Assembly: GCA_021324035.1 (NCBI GenBank)
Contig: JAJPJU010000221.1
Coordinates: 1 to 9,067 of the forward strand
From: Spartobacteria bacterium
GTDB taxonomy: Bacteria > Verrucomicrobiota > Verrucomicrobiia > Chthoniobacterales > UBA10450
Reading direction: 5' to 3'
Length of the DNA stretch: 9,067 nt
In this document: in pieces, positions 1 to 6,510 of the stretch
How positions within the stretch are numbered: the first letter of the stretch is position 1
Layout of the letters: each line of letters begins with the position of its first letter
Made by a program: the position numbers and the translations under genes
Notes under the pieces: model-generated
Database searches by the model: none
What the model saw: the letters and a program-made list of their open reading frames with translations, nothing else
Told to the model about the DNA's origin: nothing

Positions 1-1392
1 CGCGACCAGGGAAGACGGCGCCATTGCCCGCATTCGCTCGACTTCGTGCGCGGCGTCGGCCCAACGCCGCATCGACGTGCAGGTGAACAGCAGATTACGA
101 GCGATGTTTGGATTTTGCGGATCAAGCCGGCTCATTCCCCGGTAACCCTCCAGCGCCTCGTCCCATTTTCCCTGCCTCCGTTTGATCGCGGCGATCAAGC
201 CGCCGGTTTCACTGTTGTTTGGCGCCAATCGCAATGCCGCATCGAACTCAATAAGTGCTGCGTCATAATCCTGGGGGCGACCGGTTGCGCTCAGGGCCTC
301 GAACCAGTAAATGCACTGGCCGATCGCGAGATGCGCTTCACCCAGGCTGGGCTGAAGCTGCAACGCAGTTTCGGCCGAAGATCGGGCCCTGATCTTCCAA
401 CTGTCGAGCGGCTCGTAATAATGAAAAATTTCCGCGCGAGTCGAGGCCAACCGGGCATGGGCGAGCGCAAACTTTGGGTCCAGCGTAATCGCCTTCACGT
501 AAAGCTGCTCCGCTTTTTTGTAGTCTTCGAGCAGCGTGTCGGGGCCGCGTTCAACCTGATTGGCCTGGAGATAAACCACGTAGGCATCGCTGTTATCGGT
601 CGGCTTGGTTGTAACGTTGGTCTTTTCGTTCGGACTCATCGTCACGCGCAGCTCGTTTGCGATCTGCGACGCAAGCTCACCTTGCAGACCTAACGAATCG
701 GCCAGGGTGCGCTCGTAACGATTCGCCCAAAGATGCCGATCCTTCAGGGCGTCGATCAACTGCACGTTTACTACAATTCTCTCGCCTTCCCGGCGGACGC
801 TTCCTTCCAAAACGTTGGCCACACCGAGCAACTTTCCAATTTCACGCAGGCTATGCGCCGCAGGATCGCGAAATTGCATGACCGACGAACGACTAATCAC
901 GCGCATTCCGCCGATCTGCGCGAGCGCGGTCAAAATGTCGTCTTGAATTCCGTCGGCGAAGAATGCGTTTTGCTTGTCGTCGCTAAAATTTTGGAACGGC
1001 AACACGGCGATGCTTTTCTCCGGAATCGCTTCGCCGCTCGAACTTCGAAACGGAACCCACCCGTAAATCAGCAGCCCAATCAGGACCAGAAGGACACCGA
1101 TGATCGAAAAATCGAGAATGCGTCCAGCTCTCTTGCGCTCCTGGGGCTTGACGTATTCCTCCCGCACCAATCCTTCCGGGGTGAGTTCGTAAATCCATGC
1201 CAGCACCATCGCGACTGGAAAACCGAAGATCATTGCGACAATCACCCAGCGAATGACCGAGTTCGGAATGTCGAAGACCGGCAGGACCTGGGCGATTCCC
1301 TGGGCAAGCGCCCAACCGGCAACGATATACGCGACGGCTACTTTGTAGACGTTGCGGCGTTTGAGCTCCGCGAGAAATTTTGTCGGATTCAG
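1..1392 (-). CDS. Membrane-anchored TolB/FlgO-like TPR protein (3' end cut by window edge)
   Basis: The reverse strand is open from 1392 to the window edge: 464 codons, no stop. Residues 5-17 (KFLAELKRRNVYK) match the cytoplasmic start of a family of TPR signalling-type proteins. Likely membrane helices are near residues 18-37, 46-68 and 93-112, with an ELTPEG stretch after the second. A TolB/FlgO-like domain follows (about 125-250), with SIAVLPFQNFSDD, FADGIQDDIL and VLEGSVRREG. TPR repeats with A-L-x-L-x-P endings run from about 280 to the edge. No ATG, GTG or TTG fits the N-terminus. The frame is closed by TGA at 1454-1456, and the best start is CTG at 1392-1390, preceded by GGAGGGGG and giving MNPTKF. 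Family members often combine such an N-terminus with a kinase, cyclase or winged-helix domain; here none precedes the membrane region. Role unknown; probably envelope-linked sensing or scaffolding. The gene is divergent from uvrB. Confidence 0.85.
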   Translation of the reverse strand, partial: MNPTKFLAELKRRNVYKVAVAYIVAGWALAQGIAQVLPVFDIPNSVIRWVIVAMIFGFPVAMVLAWIYELTPEGLVREEYVKPQERKRAGRILDFSIIGVLLVLIGLLIYGWVPFRSSSGEAIPEKSIAVLPFQNFSDDKQNAFFADGIQDDILTALAQIGGMRVISRSSVMQFRDPAAHSLREIGKLLGVANVLEGSVRREGERIVVNVQLIDALKDRHLWANRYERTLADSLGLQGELASQIANELRVTMSPNEKTNVTTKPTDNSDAYVVYLQANQVERGPDTLLEDYKKAEQLYVKAITLDPKFALAHARLASTRAEIFHYYEPLDSWKIRARSSAETALQLQPSLGEAHLAIGQCIYWFEALSATGRPQDYDAALIEFDAALRLAPNNSETGGLIAAIKRRQGKWDEALEGYRGMSRLDPQNPNIARNLLFTCTSMRRWADAAHEVERMRAMAPSSLVA

Positions 1393-1395
1393 ATT

Positions 1396-1403
1396 CCCCC
1401 TCC
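1396..1403 (-). promoter_or_regulatory. Strong Shine-Dalgarno site that decides a CTG start
   Basis: The minus strand reads GGAGGGGG, then AAT, then CTG at 1392-1390. It is the most purine-rich anti-16S match seen upstream of any gene here. It lies at usable spacing from CTG and has no ATG, GTG or TTG in frame nearby. It is the main reason for placing the TPR protein start at CTG. Confidence 0.55.
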
Positions 1404-1410
1404 AGTCGAC

Positions 1411-1439
1411 CTTTAACGCGCTTTGTCCTGCTCCGTCAA
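1411..1439 (-). promoter_or_regulatory. Candidate sigma70-type promoter for the TPR gene
   Basis: On the minus strand TTGACG (1439-1434) is followed after exactly 17 nt by TTAAAG (1416-1411). The -35 box matches the consensus at 5 of 6 positions; the -10 matches at only 3 of 6. Transcription would begin near 1404, just before the CTG start, so the leader would be very short. This is pattern matching only; the sigma factor preferences of the host are unknown. Confidence 0.3.
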
Positions 1440-1473
1440 TTCCGCACCCCGACTTTCAGCTGCTCTCCCGCGA

Positions 1474-1482
1474 TGCTAGAAT
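1474..1482 (+). promoter_or_regulatory. Candidate extended -10 of uvrB (TGCTAGAAT)
   Basis: TAGAAT (1477-1482) matches TATAAT at 5 of 6 positions and is preceded by TG one base upstream, the extended -10 pattern. No good -35 lies 16-18 nt further up. Initiation 6-7 nt downstream would fall on or next to the ATG at 1488, implying a leaderless or nearly leaderless uvrB mRNA. I see no LexA-type palindrome in the 95-bp spacer. Confidence 0.35.
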
Positions 1483-1487
1483 GCAGG

Positions 1488-3692
1488 ATGGCGTTTCAGC
1501 TCGAATCCGACTACCAGCCGCGCGGCGACCAGGGCCAGGCCATCGCCAAGCTGATCAAGTCGGTCGCGAGCGGAAATCGGCATCAAACTCTGCTGGGAGT
1601 CACCGGTTCGGGCAAAACTTTTACCGTTGCCAACGTCATTCGCGAACTGGACCGGCCGACCCTGGTGATTTCTCACAACAAAACCCTCGCGGCCCAACTC
1701 TATTCGGAGTTCAAACAATTTTTCCCGAAAAACGCGGTCGAATATTTCGTCAGTTATTTCGATTACTACCAGCCCGAGGCCTACATCCCCCGCACCGACA
1801 CATACATTGAAAAAGATTCGTCGATTAACGAAGAGATCGAACGTCTCCGTTTGTCCGCGACCGCCTCGTTACTTTCGCGCCGAGACACCATCGTCGTCGC
1901 CAGCGTCTCCTGCATTTACGGCGTTACTTCACCGGAAGATTACGAACGGATGCTCTTGAGTGTGAAGCGCGGTCAGCATGTGTCGCGCGAAGCGGTGCTC
2001 GGCCGCCTGGTGGATATGCTTTACGAACGCAACGACATCAATTTTTCACGCGGAAAGTTCCGGGTCCGCGGCGATGTCGTGGAAGTTTATCCGGCGACCG
2101 CAGACGAGGATGCCGTGCGTCTCGAATTTTTCGGCGACGAAATCGACGCGATCACACGATTCGATCCACTGACCGGCCATGCCCGGGAATCGTTGAACCT
2201 GATCGTATTTTTCCCGGCCAAACAGTTCGTAACCCCCGCCGACAAGTTGAACCGCGCCTTGCAGACGATTCGCGCTGAACTGGAAGACCGAATCATAGTC
2301 CTTGAGAAAAATAACAAACTTCTCGAGGCCCAACGGTTGCGGATCCGGACCGAGTACGATCTCGAAATGTTGCAGGAGATGGGATTCTGCAACGGCATCG
2401 AAAATTATTCGCGACACCTTTCCGGCCGTCCGCCGGGTTCAAAGCCCTACACGATCCTCGATTTCTTCCCGAAAGACTTTCTCGTCGTGATCGACGAGTC
2501 GCACGCCACGATCCCGCAGATTGGGGGGATGTACGAGGGCGATCGTTCACGCAAGACCGTACTGGTTGACTATGGATTCCGATTGCCGAGCGCGCTCGAC
2601 AACCGGCCGTTGAATTTCGACGAATTCATGAAGGCCACGAATCAGCTTGTCTATGTCAGTGCCACGCCGGCCGAATTCGAAATTCAAAACAGTGTGGTCG
2701 GAAATAAAGGCTACGCCCCGCACCGGCGACAGCGGATTGGCGTCGATGAACCCGTTCCGTTTGTCCTGCCGGGAAAAAATCTTTCGCCGAAGGGGGAGGT
2801 CGACATATCGCGGACCGACGAGCCGCCGGAAAAATTCGATGTTCACACGCCAGGGGCGCCGCTGGTGGTCGAACAAATCATCCGTCCGACTGGCCTTCTT
2901 GATCCAAAAATCACGATCAAGCCGCTCAAGAACCAGATCGACGATACGATTGAACTTTGCCGCCAGCGGGTGGAGCGCTCTGAACGCATCTTGATCACTA
3001 CCTTGACCAAGCGCACCGCCGAAGATCTTGCCGATTATCTCCGAGATGTCGGCTTAAAAGTTCGCTATCTCCACAGCGACATCGACACCATCGAGCGGGT
3101 TGAGATCCTGCGAGCTCTGCGCGCCGCGGAGTTCGACATTCTGGTTGGAATTAATCTCCTTCGCGAAGGACTCGATCTCCCCGAGGTTTCGCTGGTCTGC
3201 ATTCTCGACGCGGACAAGGAAGGGTTTTTGCGTAGCCAAACGTCGCTGATTCAAACTGCCGGCCGCGCCGCGCGTCACGTGAACGGCGAGGTGATTTTAT
3301 TTGCCGACATCATCACCCAAAGCATGGAGGCGTTGATTTCCATTTCGGAATACCGCCGGACCAAACAGATCGAATACAATGAAAAGCACGGCATTACCCC
3401 TCAAACGGTTCGCCGGGCCGTTCAGGAAAGTTTGCACACGATCTTGCGCGGCCGCGAAATCGAATCGTCGGTAATCCGCGAAGTCGGCGGCGATTTTGAT
3501 CTTAGCGAGTTGCTGCGAGAACTGGAGGACGAGATGCAACAGGCATCCGCCAATCTGGAATTCGAGCGGGCCGCGCTCTTGCGCGATCAGATCATGGAAG
3601 TCAAAAGCGGAACCGGTTTGACCAAGATCGAGCCGAAACGCCGTCCGACGAAGTACACCCGGAATTCCGGACGGCGAAGGTCGCGGGTATAG
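1488..3692 (+). CDS. uvrB: Excinuclease ABC subunit B (UvrB)
   Basis: UvrB is the damage-verifying DNA helicase of nucleotide excision repair. It is loaded by UvrA and recruits UvrC. The product is 734 residues. Visible parts: N-terminal FxLxSDYxPRGDQ; Walker A GVTGSGKT at 37-44; the beta-hairpin region with YFDYYQPEAYIPRTDTYIEK (about 90-109); DEAD-box-like DESH at 336-339; SATP at 391-394; GINLLREGLDLPEV from 554; helicase motif VI QTAGRAAR at 589-596; and a C-terminal UVR domain at about 672-707, which contacts UvrC. It ends in a basic tail. Start ATG 1488 fits the family N-terminus; an in-frame ATG at 1473 would add five residues, and the longer open frame from TTG 1380 runs into the divergent gene. 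It is longer than the roughly 670 residues usual for UvrB, mainly because of an extra segment at about 403-459. The catalytic motifs look intact. Confidence 0.98.
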   Translation: MAFQLESDYQPRGDQGQAIAKLIKSVASGNRHQTLLGVTGSGKTFTVANVIRELDRPTLVISHNKTLAAQLYSEFKQFFPKNAVEYFVSYFDYYQPEAYIPRTDTYIEKDSSINEEIERLRLSATASLLSRRDTIVVASVSCIYGVTSPEDYERMLLSVKRGQHVSREAVLGRLVDMLYERNDINFSRGKFRVRGDVVEVYPATADEDAVRLEFFGDEIDAITRFDPLTGHARESLNLIVFFPAKQFVTPADKLNRALQTIRAELEDRIIVLEKNNKLLEAQRLRIRTEYDLEMLQEMGFCNGIENYSRHLSGRPPGSKPYTILDFFPKDFLVVIDESHATIPQIGGMYEGDRSRKTVLVDYGFRLPSALDNRPLNFDEFMKATNQLVYVSATPAEFEIQNSVVGNKGYAPHRRQRIGVDEPVPFVLPGKNLSPKGEVDISRTDEPPEKFDVHTPGAPLVVEQIIRPTGLLDPKITIKPLKNQIDDTIELCRQRVERSERILITTLTKRTAEDLADYLRDVGLKVRYLHSDIDTIERVEILRALRAAEFDILVGINLLREGLDLPEVSLVCILDADKEGFLRSQTSLIQTAGRAARHVNGEVILFADIITQSMEALISISEYRRTKQIEYNEKHGITPQTVRRAVQESLHTILRGREIESSVIREVGGDFDLSELLRELEDEMQQASANLEFERAALLRDQIMEVKSGTGLTKIEPKRRPTKYTRNSGRRRSRV

Positions 3693-3703
3693 GTGAAAAC
3701 GTT

Positions 3704-3764
3704 GTAGCGGTCGTTGTGTCAACGACCGAGTCACTAAACAGGCGCCTGGCACAAGCGCCTCTAC
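3704..3764. repeat. REPIN-like element 1: two GTAG-headed hairpins in inverted orientation
   Basis: The left half is GTAG (3704-3707) plus a perfect 9-bp hairpin, CGGTCGTTG / CAACGACCG (3708-3716 with 3720-3728), loop TGT. The right half, read on the minus strand, is GTAG (3764-3761) plus a 9-bp hairpin, AGGCGCTTG / CAGGCGCCT (3760-3752 with 3748-3740), loop TGC, with one G-T pair. The halves share head, stem length and loop type but differ in stem sequence. The element lies 11 bp after the uvrB stop. Its right hairpin is followed on the plus strand by CTACACCTTTTCT, so it might also terminate uvrB transcription. The architecture is that of REP doublets mobilised by RAYT-type transposases. 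Confidence 0.75.
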
Positions 3765-3801
3765 ACCTTTTCTCGCATGAAACTCGCTTCATTCGATATC
3801 G

Positions 3802-4713
3802 ATGCGCGGCACGCTTATTCTCATGTTAGCCGCACCGATCTTGATCGTGTCGACCGTCACCGCGCAGGACTCGCCAGTCGTTGGACTCAATCCCCTGACC
3901 GAAGTCGAATTTTCGCAGCTAAGCCAGCGCGATCCGAATCCGCTCAGCGAAAAGGCCCTAGCCATTCATCCGGATCAATGGAAACACGCTGAGACCGAGC
4001 ATTTCATTTATCATTTCGTCCACGGCTATGTTGCTACGCCGGTTTCGATCGAGGCCGAATTTCATTATCGGGTCGTGGCCAAGGAGCTGGAGCGCGAACA
4101 ACTCACTACCGACATCAAGTCGCATATTTATATTTTCGAGAGCCCCGAAGAATGGCAGCAGTTTCAAACCTTCGGACATTTGGAACAATGGACGGGGGGA
4201 ATTCATTCGGCCGGCAGTCTCTTCATTCAACGCGACCCGGCCTACAAATTCAGCAACAACTCGCTCGGTCACGAAATTGTCCACCTCGTTCTCCATCGTT
4301 TTTACACCGACGGAATTCCCTGCTGGCTGGACGAAGGATTAGCCCAATTCATTTCCAAGGACGCGCACGCGAGTTACCAGCGGGCCCGTGGTTACATCAG
4401 CAAGCCGCACTCCGATTCGATCGCGCCGGCCGATCTCATCCCGTTGGCAACGTTGGTAACAATCACTCACCCGCCCTCGGAAAGGGTGCATACCTTTTAT
4501 GATGAATCAGAACGGCTGGTCCGCTTCCTCGACACCACGGACAAACCCAGCTTTCTGAAACTGCTGGATGCACTCGCGCGGCATCAACCTTTCGAAACGG
4601 CCCTCGTTCAGTTTTATCCCGCGCAATTTTCAAATGTCGCGGCGCTCGAAGAAAAATTCCGCGAATACGCTTCGAAAGATTTCGGCTCTTCATTGCAACA
4701 GGCGAGCAATTGA
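3802..4713 (+). CDS. Secreted gluzincin-type (peptidase MA-like) zinc metallopeptidase
   Basis: This 303-residue protein begins with a signal peptide: hydrophobic residues 4-20 and likely cleavage at VTA|Q after residue 21. It should act outside the cytoplasm. The zinc-peptidase signature is H157-E158-I-V-H161. It is followed after a 16-residue gap by E178 in WLDEGLAQF, the third zinc ligand expected of gluzincins. This matches the layout of the peptidase MA-like family. The 55-150 region (EHFIYHF, then SHIYIFESPEEWQQF) also fits that family's beta-strand-rich lead-in. The C-terminal part (about 225-300) is helical with no motif I recognise. Substrate is unknown. ATG 3802 is the only ATG in the frame, which opens after TGA at 3778-3780; no convincing ribosome binding site precedes it. 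It sits between uvrB and holA without clear functional linkage. Confidence 0.85.
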   Translation: MRGTLILMLAAPILIVSTVTAQDSPVVGLNPLTEVEFSQLSQRDPNPLSEKALAIHPDQWKHAETEHFIYHFVHGYVATPVSIEAEFHYRVVAKELEREQLTTDIKSHIYIFESPEEWQQFQTFGHLEQWTGGIHSAGSLFIQRDPAYKFSNNSLGHEIVHLVLHRFYTDGIPCWLDEGLAQFISKDAHASYQRARGYISKPHSDSIAPADLIPLATLVTITHPPSERVHTFYDESERLVRFLDTTDKPSFLKLLDALARHQPFETALVQFYPAQFSNVAALEEKFREYASKDFGSSLQQASN

Positions 4714-4799
4714 GGTGGAACCGGGGAATCTGGGGAGCGCGCCGAAGAGCGTTTTCGATCCACCTTGTCGATCTTCTTTGAACATGCGAGAAAACTTGC

Positions 4800-5927
4800 G
4801 TGCCAAAGACCAAGCCTAAAGCCGCTGCTGCCGCGAAAATTTATGCTGTGGTCGGTTCAGACGACGTGGAGATAAAAAATACTGCTTCGGAATTGGCCGA
4901 GAAACTCAAACCCGCAAACGCCGGGGATTTCGGACTCGAAATCATCGACGGCGCAGCCGACAACGCAGATCAGGCCGCTGCCCGAATAAGATCGACCATC
5001 GAAGCGCTCCGAACATTGCCATTTTTCGGCGGGGAGAAGGTTGTCTGGCTGAAAAGCGCCAACTTTTTGGGTGACGATCAAAAAGCGCGATCGGCCTCGG
5101 TGCAAACGGCGCTGGAAGAGCTGACGGAAACAATCAACGAAGGCCTGGGTGCGGAAGTCACCTTTCTGCTCAGTGCGATCGAGGTCGATAAGCGGCGTTC
5201 GTTTTACAAATCGCTGGCCAAACGCGCGGAGCTGCAGGTTTTCGACAAACTGGATTCCAGTCGCGGTGGCTGGGAGGAAGAAGCAACCGAAATCGTCCAG
5301 GCCCGGGCGAAAAAACGAAAACTGCAATTCGAGGAGGACGCCCTCGAACTCTTCGTTCTGTTCACCGGAGGCGACACTCGCGAGATCGAAAACGAATTGG
5401 AAAAGATCGACCTCTATCTTGGCAAGGACCGCGCCGTAAATGTCGACCTGGTCCGCGAATTGGTGCCGCTGACACGGGAAGGCGTCATTTTCGATTTGAG
5501 CAACGCGCTCGCCGAACGCGATATCGAACGCGCGCTGACTTTGGTCCGGCAATTACTCGATCAGGGCGAAAGCGCGATCGGCATTTTGTTGGTCGCCGTG
5601 TTACCGACTGTTCGAAATTTGCTGCTGGCGAAAGATTTGATGGAACGTCACAAGATTTCGCGGCCGCATGCGCCGTTCCCGTTCATTTCCGCAATCAATC
5701 GTTTGCCGGTCGATGCCACGGCGCATCTGCCGCGCAAAAAAGATGGAACTGTGAATGCCTTTGCCCTCGGTATCGCCGCACAAAACGCGCACCGTTTTCA
5801 AACCCAACAACTGATTGCCGGGATGAAGGCGTGCCTGGCCGCGAATCTACAAATTGTGACGACCCAGCTCGATCATGAACTGATCCTGACGGAGGTCGTG
5901 GTGAAGATTTTGGGTAGCGGCGATTAA
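4800..5927 (+). CDS. holA: DNA polymerase III, delta subunit
   Basis: The delta subunit is the wrench of the clamp loader: it opens the sliding beta clamp within the gamma/tau complex. The 375-residue product has the usual N-terminal start (KIYAVVGSDDVEI at about 13-25, matching the family's Y-x-x-x-G-x-[DE]). Other family features are LRTLPFFGGEKVVWL at about 70-85, where the family has PFF..KRvV.L, and GGDTREIENELEKIDLYLG near 190-208, which matches the conserved G-D-x-x-x-x-x-NELEKL signature. The helical C-terminal collar domain follows. It is somewhat longer than E. coli delta (343). The start is GTG at 4800 with only a weak GAG upstream; the first dozen residues are Lys/Ala-rich and probably disordered. 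The last codons and the TAA stop lie inside repeat element 3. Confidence 0.93.
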   Translation: MPKTKPKAAAAAKIYAVVGSDDVEIKNTASELAEKLKPANAGDFGLEIIDGAADNADQAAARIRSTIEALRTLPFFGGEKVVWLKSANFLGDDQKARSASVQTALEELTETINEGLGAEVTFLLSAIEVDKRRSFYKSLAKRAELQVFDKLDSSRGGWEEEATEIVQARAKKRKLQFEEDALELFVLFTGGDTREIENELEKIDLYLGKDRAVNVDLVRELVPLTREGVIFDLSNALAERDIERALTLVRQLLDQGESAIGILLVAVLPTVRNLLLAKDLMERHKISRPHAPFPFISAINRLPVDATAHLPRKKDGTVNAFALGIAAQNAHRFQTQQLIAGMKACLAANLQIVTTQLDHELILTEVVVKILGSGD

Positions 5928-6025
5928 CCTCAATCGCATCGCGGTTCGGTGAATTCCGCCGCGGTGCGGCAAACTTTAATTAGGGCACATTCTGAATGCC
6001 CTGGCGGGAGCGGAACGGCCGCTAC
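5914..6025. repeat. REPIN-like element 3 (decayed), filling a convergent gene gap
   Basis: The ends are inverted copies: GTAGCGGCGATT at 5914-5925 and, on the minus strand, GTAGCGGCCGTT at 6025-6014. Ten of 12 bases match, including the first eight. Behind the left GTAG is a stem GCGATT / AATCGC (5920-5925 with 5932-5937). Behind the right GTAG is a weaker stem, AGCGG / CCGCT on the plus strand. The inside also holds GCCGC-GGT-GCGGC (5958-5970) and AGGGCA / TGCCCT with a 9-nt loop (5982-6002), which might serve as terminators for the convergent holA and DUF4870 genes. Hairpins are less regular than in elements 1 and 2. The left end overlaps the last four codons and stop of holA; the right end abuts the stop of the DUF4870 gene. 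Confidence 0.45.
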
Positions 6026-6439
6026 CTAGGATTGGGCTTCGCCGACCTGTTTGCGGGCAATGGGCCCGATGTAGGGAATGTCCCAACGAACGCCGGAGAA
6101 TGCTTTCACCGTAGCGACAATCCACAAGACAACGAACCCTATATGAATAATTGCGGCGATAATCGCCCAGAAAAACACCAGAATGCCGCCGATCGCAGGG
6201 ATCGCTCCGAAGATCGCATGAATAATCGCTGAAACGATGTTGAACAGGAACCAGGCGAGCCCAAAGACGATCGACTGCATTGAGTAGAAACGCACAAATG
6301 GATCGTGTTTTTCGAGGATGAAAAAAACGATGCCACCGATCAGCGGAATACAGGCAAGCGCCGCCGCGATATTGGAAGGAAGGCCCGTCGATCTGGGTGC
6401 ATCCGAAACAGGCGGTGGAGGCGGTGGCTCGTCGGGCAT
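6026..6439 (-). CDS. DUF4870/Tic20-like small membrane protein
   Basis: The 137-residue product has a short Pro-rich cytoplasmic tail (PDEPPPPPP at 2-10). Then comes NIAAALACIPLIGGIVFFILEK at about 23-44 and VRFYSMQSIVFG at about 48-59, the hallmark of DUF4870 (Tic20-like) proteins. Three hydrophobic stretches are visible, near 23-42, 51-79 and 83-113, the second and third long enough to be hairpins or long helices. A charged C-terminus follows. Function of the family is not established. ATG at 6439-6437 is preferred because it precedes the tail typical of the family. A TTG 18 codons upstream (6493) keeps the frame open, but no ribosome binding site supports it. It is convergent with holA and divergent from aroB. 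The TAG stop directly abuts repeat element 3. Confidence 0.85.
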   Translation of the reverse strand: MPDEPPPPPPVSDAPRSTGLPSNIAAALACIPLIGGIVFFILEKHDPFVRFYSMQSIVFGLAWFLFNIVSAIIHAIFGAIPAIGGILVFFWAIIAAIIHIGFVVLWIVATVKAFSGVRWDIPYIGPIARKQVGEAQS

Positions 6440-6443
6440 AAAG

Positions 6444-6474
6444 TAGTTACGCGGATGGTAGCGGGTGTTGTCAA
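6444..6474 (-). promoter_or_regulatory. Candidate promoter of the DUF4870 gene with consensus -35
   Basis: On the minus strand a perfect TTGACA lies at 6474-6469. The only A/T-rich candidate for a -10 is TAACTA (6449-6444), a poor match at an overlong 19-nt spacing. Initiation there would fall close to the ATG at 6439. The -35 box is confident as a string but weak as a promoter. It sits inside a REP-like half site (6458-6479). Confidence 0.25.
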
Positions 6475-6479
6475 CTCCG
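6458..6479 (+). repeat. Possible solitary REP half-element
   Basis: GTAG at 6458-6461 is followed by CGGGTGTTGTCAACTCCG. This can fold CGGG with TCCG (one G-T pair) and GTT with AAC, with a one-base bulge and a 3-nt GTC loop. It resembles the left half of element 1, sharing GTAGCGG and a central GTTG...TCAAC. No matching inverted partner is visible nearby. It could be a degenerate single copy or chance. Confidence 0.25.
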
Positions 6480-6510
6480 AAAGGGTCGACCAACGCCGCT
6501 GAAGTCCGTC

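Noticed and set aside
46..1416. Two long plus-strand open frames (46-693 and 733-1416)
   Set aside because: They are antisense shadows of the TPR protein gene. Their translations show no domain and are rich in Arg, Cys and His, while the minus frame gives coherent TolB-like and TPR sequence.
1380..1487. N-terminal extension of UvrB from TTG 1380
   Set aside because: It would overlap the start of the divergent gene and adds a sequence unlike UvrB; family homology begins at MAFQLESDY (1488).
1393..1487. LexA/SOS operator upstream of uvrB
   Set aside because: I looked for a palindromic pair of short half-sites in the spacer and saw none convincing.
4713..4765. AGGTGGA / TCCACCT inverted repeat between the peptidase and holA genes
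   Set aside because: The arms are only 7 bp with a 39-nt loop, and there is no GTAG head or T-run, so it is likely chance. The 86-bp gap otherwise shows no convincing promoter or terminator.
4857..5552. Minus-strand open frame of 231 codons inside holA
   Set aside because: It is a codon-bias shadow of holA. Its translation has no recognisable domain, whereas holA has family signatures along its length.
5958..6002. Classical intrinsic terminators between holA and the DUF4870 gene
   Set aside because: Two short stems exist but neither is followed by a proper T-run on either strand; noted only within element 3.
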